Of a stretch of 64,000 bases of DNA, positions 60,435 through 64,000 are shown piece after piece. The stretch is from Pseudidiomarina donghaiensis (GTDB taxonomy: Bacteria > Pseudomonadota > Gammaproteobacteria > Enterobacterales > Alteromonadaceae). The position numbers were made by a program, and so were the translations under genes. The notes below the pieces were generated by a model that saw only the letters and a list, made by a program, of their open reading frames with translations, was not told the origin of the DNA and ran no database searches. The stretch's first letter is position 1; every line of letters starts with the position of its first letter. The stretch spans positions 147,678 to 211,677 of the forward strand of contig NZ_FPCF01000004.1 of assembly GCF_900116895.1 (NCBI RefSeq). Direction: 5' to 3'.

Positions 60435-62366
60435 ATGAAAAAACTGACATTCCTAACGCTGTCGGCGCTTGCTGTTTCAGTGTCCGCCGCTGTCGCTCAG
60501 CCTCCAGATCACAGCAATGCCAAACCCTTGCAGACGGCGCAAGCCGAAGCAACCGGACCACAACGCTACATCATTAAATTTAAAGAAAACAGCAAAGCGG
60601 TACAAAAATCTGGTAATCGTGGTCGATCAGAGTTGGCGCTAGCCCATGCACAGTCAATGATTGAAAAGAATGGCGGTAAAGTAAAACTAAGCATGCGCCA
60701 CAACTTAGCAGTGGCCGCAGAATTAACGCCACAGCAGAAAAAGCGTTTAGAAAAAAACCCAAACATTGAATATGTCGAAGTGGATCAGCCACGTCGACTT
60801 ATGGCACAAACAGTGCCTTACGGCATTAACATGGTGCAGGCTAACCAAGTAGATGACAGCGTGGCGTCAGCCGCCGCAGGTGGTAAAAAAATCTGTGTGA
60901 TTGACTCGGGTTTAGACCTGCCGCACGAAGATATGGGTACTCGCTTTGGCACCATTAACGGCACCAACAACAGTGGAACTGGCAATTGGTACGACGAAGG
61001 CGGCCCGCACGGCACCCACGTAGCCGGCACCATTGCTGCGTTAAATAACGGCTTAGGTGTGCGTGGTGTGATTGGCAGCAACCCAAGCATGCATATTGTC
61101 AAAGTGTTTAATGCTAGCGGTTGGGGCTATTCATCGTCATTGGTAGCGGCTATAGAAACTTGTGCCGACAACGGTGCAGACGTGGTGAATATGAGCTTAG
61201 GCGGCGGTGGTTCAAGCCAAACCGAAGCCAATGCCATGCAGAATTTATACAACCAAGGTGTGTTGTTAATTGCCGCAGCAGGTAACGATGGCTCGGCCTA
61301 TAGTTCTACTGACGCATTGTCTTACCCAGCTTCTTACAATGCGGTGGTTTCGGTTGCTGCGGTAGATAGCAACAAAGGCTTGGCGTCGTTTTCGCAGAAA
61401 AATAGCCAAGTAGAAATTGCCGCCCCTGGTGTGAACGTATTGTCTACTTACCCAGAGGGCACCGGTAGCCAGGGCAACTATGGCAACATGAGCGGTACCT
61501 CAATGGCATCGCCACACGTGGCCGGTGTAGCTGCCTTGGTTTGGTCACATTACCCAAGCTGCAGCGCGGCTCAAATTCGTGGTGCGTTGAATGCTTCTGC
61601 TGAAGACTTAGGCTCTGCCGGCCGCGACGTACGTTTTGGATACGGCTTAGTGCAAACCAAAGACGCTATTGATTATCTTGCTGCCAACGGCTGTGACGGC
61701 TCTGGTGGCGGTGGTACTGAGCCACCAGCGAACAACGAATTAACCAACGGCCAAACCGTATCTGGCCTAGCAGCAACCACCGGTGACGCACTGTATTACA
61801 ACTTAGAGGTGCCTGCCGGCGCGACTGACTTAAGCTTTAGCATGAACGGCGGTTCGGGTGACGCGGACTTGTATGTGCGCTTTGGCTCACAACCAACCAC
61901 CTCAACCTATGACTGCCGCCCATACCGCACGGGTAACACCGAAACCTGCACTATCTCGAACGTGCAAGCGGGTACTTACCACGTGATGGTTCGGGCTTAT
62001 TCAAGCTTCTCAAACGTGAACTTAACCGGTGCATTTACCGCGCCTAGTTCTGGCGGTGGCGGTGAGGGCGGTTCAGCTTCTGCAACTGACCTTTCTGGCG
62101 CAACCGGCTCATGGACTCATTACTATGTTGACCTACCTGCGGGGATGACGGCATTGAACGTGACTATGTCTGGTGGCAGCGGCGATGCCGACTTATACGT
62201 ACGCCAAGGCTCGCAACCAACAAGTTCAAGCTACAACTGCCGTCCGTACCGTTCTGGTAATAACGAAAGCTGCAGCATTGATAACCCAGGCAGCGGCCGT
62301 TGGTACATCAGCCTGCAAGGTTACCAAGCCTACTCAGGCGTAGATTTGCTGGTTGAATGGCAATAA
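60435..62366 (+). CDS. Secreted subtilisin-like serine protease with two PPC domains
   Basis: A 643-residue exported protease. It has a signal peptide (about 1-21, ending AAVAQ), an I9-type propeptide (about 43-120, RYIIKFKENSKAV), and the S8 catalytic domain with D157 (CVIDSGLDLPHED), H195 (PHGTHVAGT), the oxyanion N284 (AAGNDG) and S356 (SGTSMASPHVAG). Two C-terminal PPC domains follow (about 440-545 and 550-643), each with GGSGDADLYVRxGSQPT and two cysteines. PPC domains are usually removed on maturation. This is a marine-type extracellular protease and suits protein feeding. It is single, with an inverted repeat 83 bases upstream. Confidence 0.96.
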   Translation: MKKLTFLTLSALAVSVSAAVAQPPDHSNAKPLQTAQAEATGPQRYIIKFKENSKAVQKSGNRGRSELALAHAQSMIEKNGGKVKLSMRHNLAVAAELTPQQKKRLEKNPNIEYVEVDQPRRLMAQTVPYGINMVQANQVDDSVASAAAGGKKICVIDSGLDLPHEDMGTRFGTINGTNNSGTGNWYDEGGPHGTHVAGTIAALNNGLGVRGVIGSNPSMHIVKVFNASGWGYSSSLVAAIETCADNGADVVNMSLGGGGSSQTEANAMQNLYNQGVLLIAAAGNDGSAYSSTDALSYPASYNAVVSVAAVDSNKGLASFSQKNSQVEIAAPGVNVLSTYPEGTGSQGNYGNMSGTSMASPHVAGVAALVWSHYPSCSAAQIRGALNASAEDLGSAGRDVRFGYGLVQTKDAIDYLAANGCDGSGGGGTEPPANNELTNGQTVSGLAATTGDALYYNLEVPAGATDLSFSMNGGSGDADLYVRFGSQPTTSTYDCRPYRTGNTETCTISNVQAGTYHVMVRAYSSFSNVNLTGAFTAPSSGGGGEGGSASATDLSGATGSWTHYYVDLPAGMTALNVTMSGGSGDADLYVRQGSQPTSSSYNCRPYRSGNNESCSIDNPGSGRWYISLQGYQAYSGVDLLVEWQ

Positions 62367-62400
62367 CGCTTTTTAATTGCGTTGTCAGCACTTGAAATGG

Positions 62401-62429
62401 CTGACAGCGCCACCATATAGGTGTAGAAT
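62401..62429 (+). promoter_or_regulatory. Promoter of ssrA
   Basis: CTGACA (62401-62406) and TAGAAT (62424-62429) are separated by 17 bases; the mature tmRNA starts 18 bases after the -10. Both hexamers have one mismatch. Confidence 0.7.
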
Positions 62430-62446
62430 TAAAAACGTTAACCTTA

Positions 62447-62806
62447 GGGGCTGATTTGGATTCGACGGAATACACGAAACCCAAGGTGCATGCCGAGGTG
62501 AGGCTGGCCTCGTAAAAAGCCTCAACTTAATAGTTGCAAACGACGACAACTACGCTTTAGCGGCTTAATAACCCGCTGAGTCCGACCCCTAGCGCTTTGT
62601 CTGTGAGACTAGGATCAGTCGGTTCACCCCAAAGCAGACTCGCGTGGAGGCTTCGCCCGTAGCCAAAGCGTTAAAACCAATCGGGATCGTCACCTTAAGT
62701 AGCCTGTCTGTCGGCGACTTGGTGATTAACTAAAAGACTGACTAAGCATGTAGGACCGAGGATGTAGGTATTACGGACGCGGGTTCAACTCCCGCCAGCT
62801 CCACCA
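62447..62806 (+). ncRNA. ssrA: Transfer-messenger RNA (tmRNA)
   Basis: A 360-base tmRNA that frees stalled ribosomes and tags the unfinished protein. The acceptor-like ends GGGGCTG / CAGCTCC with encoded ACCA pair, the T-arm is GCGGGTTCAACTCCCGC, and the mRNA part at 62536-62565 encodes ANDDNYALAA followed by two TAA stops. This tag is close to the E. coli tag ANDENYALAA. Pseudoknot regions are present as expected (for example GCTTTGTCTG.. and GACTCGCG..). No smpB gene is next to it. The 3' end is a classical integration site, and an integrase remnant follows. Confidence 0.97.
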
Positions 62807-62813
62807 ATTCCAT

Positions 62814-62846
62814 AAAAGGGGATGTCTCACGACATCCCCTTTTTTC
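62814..62846 (+). terminator. Rho-independent terminator of ssrA
   Basis: A 9-bp stem GGGGATGTC / GACATCCCC, loop TCAC, extended by AAAA/TTTT and ending in a T-run. It starts eight bases after the tmRNA 3' end. Confidence 0.93.
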
Positions 62847-62931
62847 TTTATAAGCCACGTAAAATAAGGTTTTCATAGGCGTTTGCTTTCCCAGCTTATC
62901 CCAAGAAAACCAGCCCCAGCCTGAGTTTTTA

Positions 62932-62980
62932 GTATTCCAATTTGTATTCCAAGCGATTTTGGGTAAACTCTTTGGAATAC
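62932..62980. repeat. Three copies of GTATTCCAA upstream of the integrase gene
   Basis: The 9-mer GTATTCCAA occurs at 62932-62940 and 62944-62952 in the same sense and, inverted (TTGGAATAC), at 62972-62980, all within 49 bases between ssrA and the integrase remnant. Such clustered repeats suit arm-type integrase sites or an operator at the end of an integrated element. Confidence 0.6.
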
Positions 62981-62999
62981 ATCGAAGGGAGATATGCTT

Positions 63000-63695
63000 A
63001 TGGCGCGCTCTACTATTGGGCTCACGGATGCAGCCGTCAGACAACTCAAACCTAAAGACAAGGACTACGTTAAGTCCGATGGAAAAGGCTTACAGCTGCG
63101 AGTGAGAGTGAATGGTTCTAAGCTTTGGGACTTCAATTACATTCACCCGACGACAAAAAAGCGCGTGAATATGGGGCTGGGTAGCTACCCCGATATGAGC
63201 CTTAAAAAAGCCCATGAGCTCACAGAAGCTGCTAGAAGCCAAGTTGCTGAAGGGGTAGACCCTAAGCTTGCCAGAGAGGAAGAAAGAGCGGCACAACGCT
63301 ACTCAGAGAACGCGACTTTGAGAAAAGTTGCTGAAGAATGGTTCGAGGTCAAAAAAAGTGAGGTGACTGCTGACTACGCTGATGATATTTGGCGATCGTT
63401 AGAGCTACATGTATTTAACCGTTTAGGTGAAACGCCGGTTAGCCAGATAAGTGCTTAAACGGTCATTGATGTATTACGACCGGTTGAGAAAACAGGGCGG
63501 TTGGAAACCGTTAAACGTGTAATTCAGCGGTTAAACGAGATAATGAATTACGCTGTCATTAAAAAATTAATTACTGGAAATCCAATCGCTGCCATCAAAT
63601 CTGCTTTCAAGAAGCCCAAGAAGCAGCATTTACCGACAATTACCGCAAAAGAGCTCCCTGACTTCCTAAGAAAGCTCCATGAAACCAACGTTACG
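63000..63695 (+). pseudogene. Tyrosine integrase (P4-type), broken by a stop codon and an IS
   Basis: The N-terminal half of a P4-type site-specific integrase: a DUF4102 arm-binding domain (TIGLTDAAVRQLKPKDKDY, GLQLRVRVNGSKLWDF, MGLGSYPDMSLKKAHELTEAA) and a core-binding domain (LRKVAEEWFEVKK). A TAA at 63456-63458 interrupts the frame where the family continues in the same frame (TVIDVLRPVEKTGRLET), most simply a CAA to TAA change. The catalytic domain is missing: sequence turns into an IS end near residue 230. ATG 63000 follows AGGGAG at eight bases. It lies 193 bases after ssrA, as expected for an element in the ssrA site. The right limit is approximate. Confidence 0.9.
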
Positions 63696-64000
63696 TATTG
63701 TAATCCCCCCATTTTAAGCAGCAGTTATTCGTAGAATTAATGAACCGCTTGCGTTAATTGTTTGGGCGGAATGCCTCCGATAGCCGTGTTAGGCCGTTCG
63801 TTGTTATAAAGCCAAAGCCACTGAGTGGCAAGTTCTTGTGCATGTTCGACGCTGTCAAACAGGTGTAAATCGAGCCACTCATGCCGCACTGTTCGATTAA
63901 ATCGTTCAACATAAGCATTCTGAGTCGGTTTACCTGGTTGAATGTAGAGCATCGTAATTTGATGCTTTTCAGCCCAGTTAATCAGCTCGCTTGACAAATA
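63696..64000 (-). mobile_element. End of an IS3-family insertion sequence (left limit approximate)
   Basis: From about 63696 the sequence no longer continues the integrase and reads as the terminal part of an IS3-type element whose transposase enters from the right window edge. The exact end cannot be fixed from one side; candidate terminal sequence is TATTGTAATCCCCCCATTTT (63696 onward). The rest of the element lies beyond the window. Confidence 0.7.
63737..64000 (-). CDS. IS3-family transposase OrfB, C-terminal end (cut by window edge)
   Basis: The last 87 residues of a DDE transposase of the IS3 family. It reads LSSELINWAEKHQI then IQPGKPTQNAYVERFNRTVR, which carries the third catalytic residue (E in YVERFN), and ends with WLWLYNNERPNTAIGGIPP, a typical IS3 OrfB C-terminus. 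The N-terminal part with the two aspartates lies beyond the window. It inserts into, and truncates, the integrase remnant. Confidence 0.9.
   Translation of the reverse strand, partial: YLSSELINWAEKHQITMLYIQPGKPTQNAYVERFNRTVRHEWLDLHLFDSVEHAQELATQWLWLYNNERPNTAIGGIPPKQLTQAVH

Noticed and set aside
62742..63061. Minus-strand frames over the ssrA end and integrase start
   Set aside because: They run through the tmRNA and its terminator and match nothing that I recognise.

Overview
The window looks like the chromosome of a marine gammaproteobacterium of the Alteromonadales, most likely the Idiomarinaceae (Idiomarina/Pseudidiomarina); this is inference from gene content and order, not a database match. 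Supporting points are the order smc-zipA-ligA, the block mltD / gloB / yafS-like / rnhA / dnaQ / tRNA-Asp (the same neighbourhood as around E. coli aspV), the block dnaE-accA-tilS, a tmRNA whose tag reads ANDDNYALAA, a monomeric NADP isocitrate dehydrogenase, and an emphasis on peptides, amino acids and fatty acids (M3 peptidase, secreted subtilase, branched-chain 2-oxoacid dehydrogenase, FadE).

Layout. 1-9.8 kb: end of smc, cell division and DNA ligase genes, lytic transglycosylase, glyoxalase II, RNase HI, DnaQ and two identical tRNA-Asp genes. 9.8-18.5 kb: Dcp-like lipoprotein peptidase, a TonB receptor, an EAL-HDOD protein and monomeric Icd. 18.5-28.1 kb: a small acidic protein, a PPP-type phosphatase, dnaE, accA, a short divergent tilS, an EamA transporter and a Kef-like antiporter in close succession. 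28.2-34.5 kb: an RND efflux pair behind a perfect inverted repeat, then a DUF599/AstE-like pair. 34.6-42.2 kb: E1alpha-E1beta-E2 of a branched-chain 2-oxoacid dehydrogenase, then an EAL phosphodiesterase and a propeller-sensor diguanylate cyclase. 42.2-52.8 kb: SDR, two AbgT-family transporters, rnhB, argE, a small outer-membrane barrel, a 2OG-Fe oxygenase, a UshA-like lipoprotein and a Bcr/CflA exporter. 52.9-62.4 kb: fadE, DUF3108, purMN, a GNAT-C39 fusion, an unknown lipoprotein and a subtilase with two PPC domains. 62.4-64 kb: ssrA followed by a broken tyrosine integrase and the end of an IS3-family element.

Most of the window is ordinary core genome. The less ordinary parts are the ssrA-linked integration scar at the right end, a TilS with altered motifs and no C-terminal domain, an orphan GNAT-C39 peptidase fusion, a REP-like palindrome family with a 41-bp tandem repeat, and several operator-like palindromes upstream of efflux, branched-chain and fatty-acid genes. 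I found no CRISPR array, no rRNA, no intact prophage and no clear defence system. There is no gene-free gap above about 300 bases; the largest (60170-60434, 8058-8284, 50996-51195 and 55348-55544) are described under their own features.
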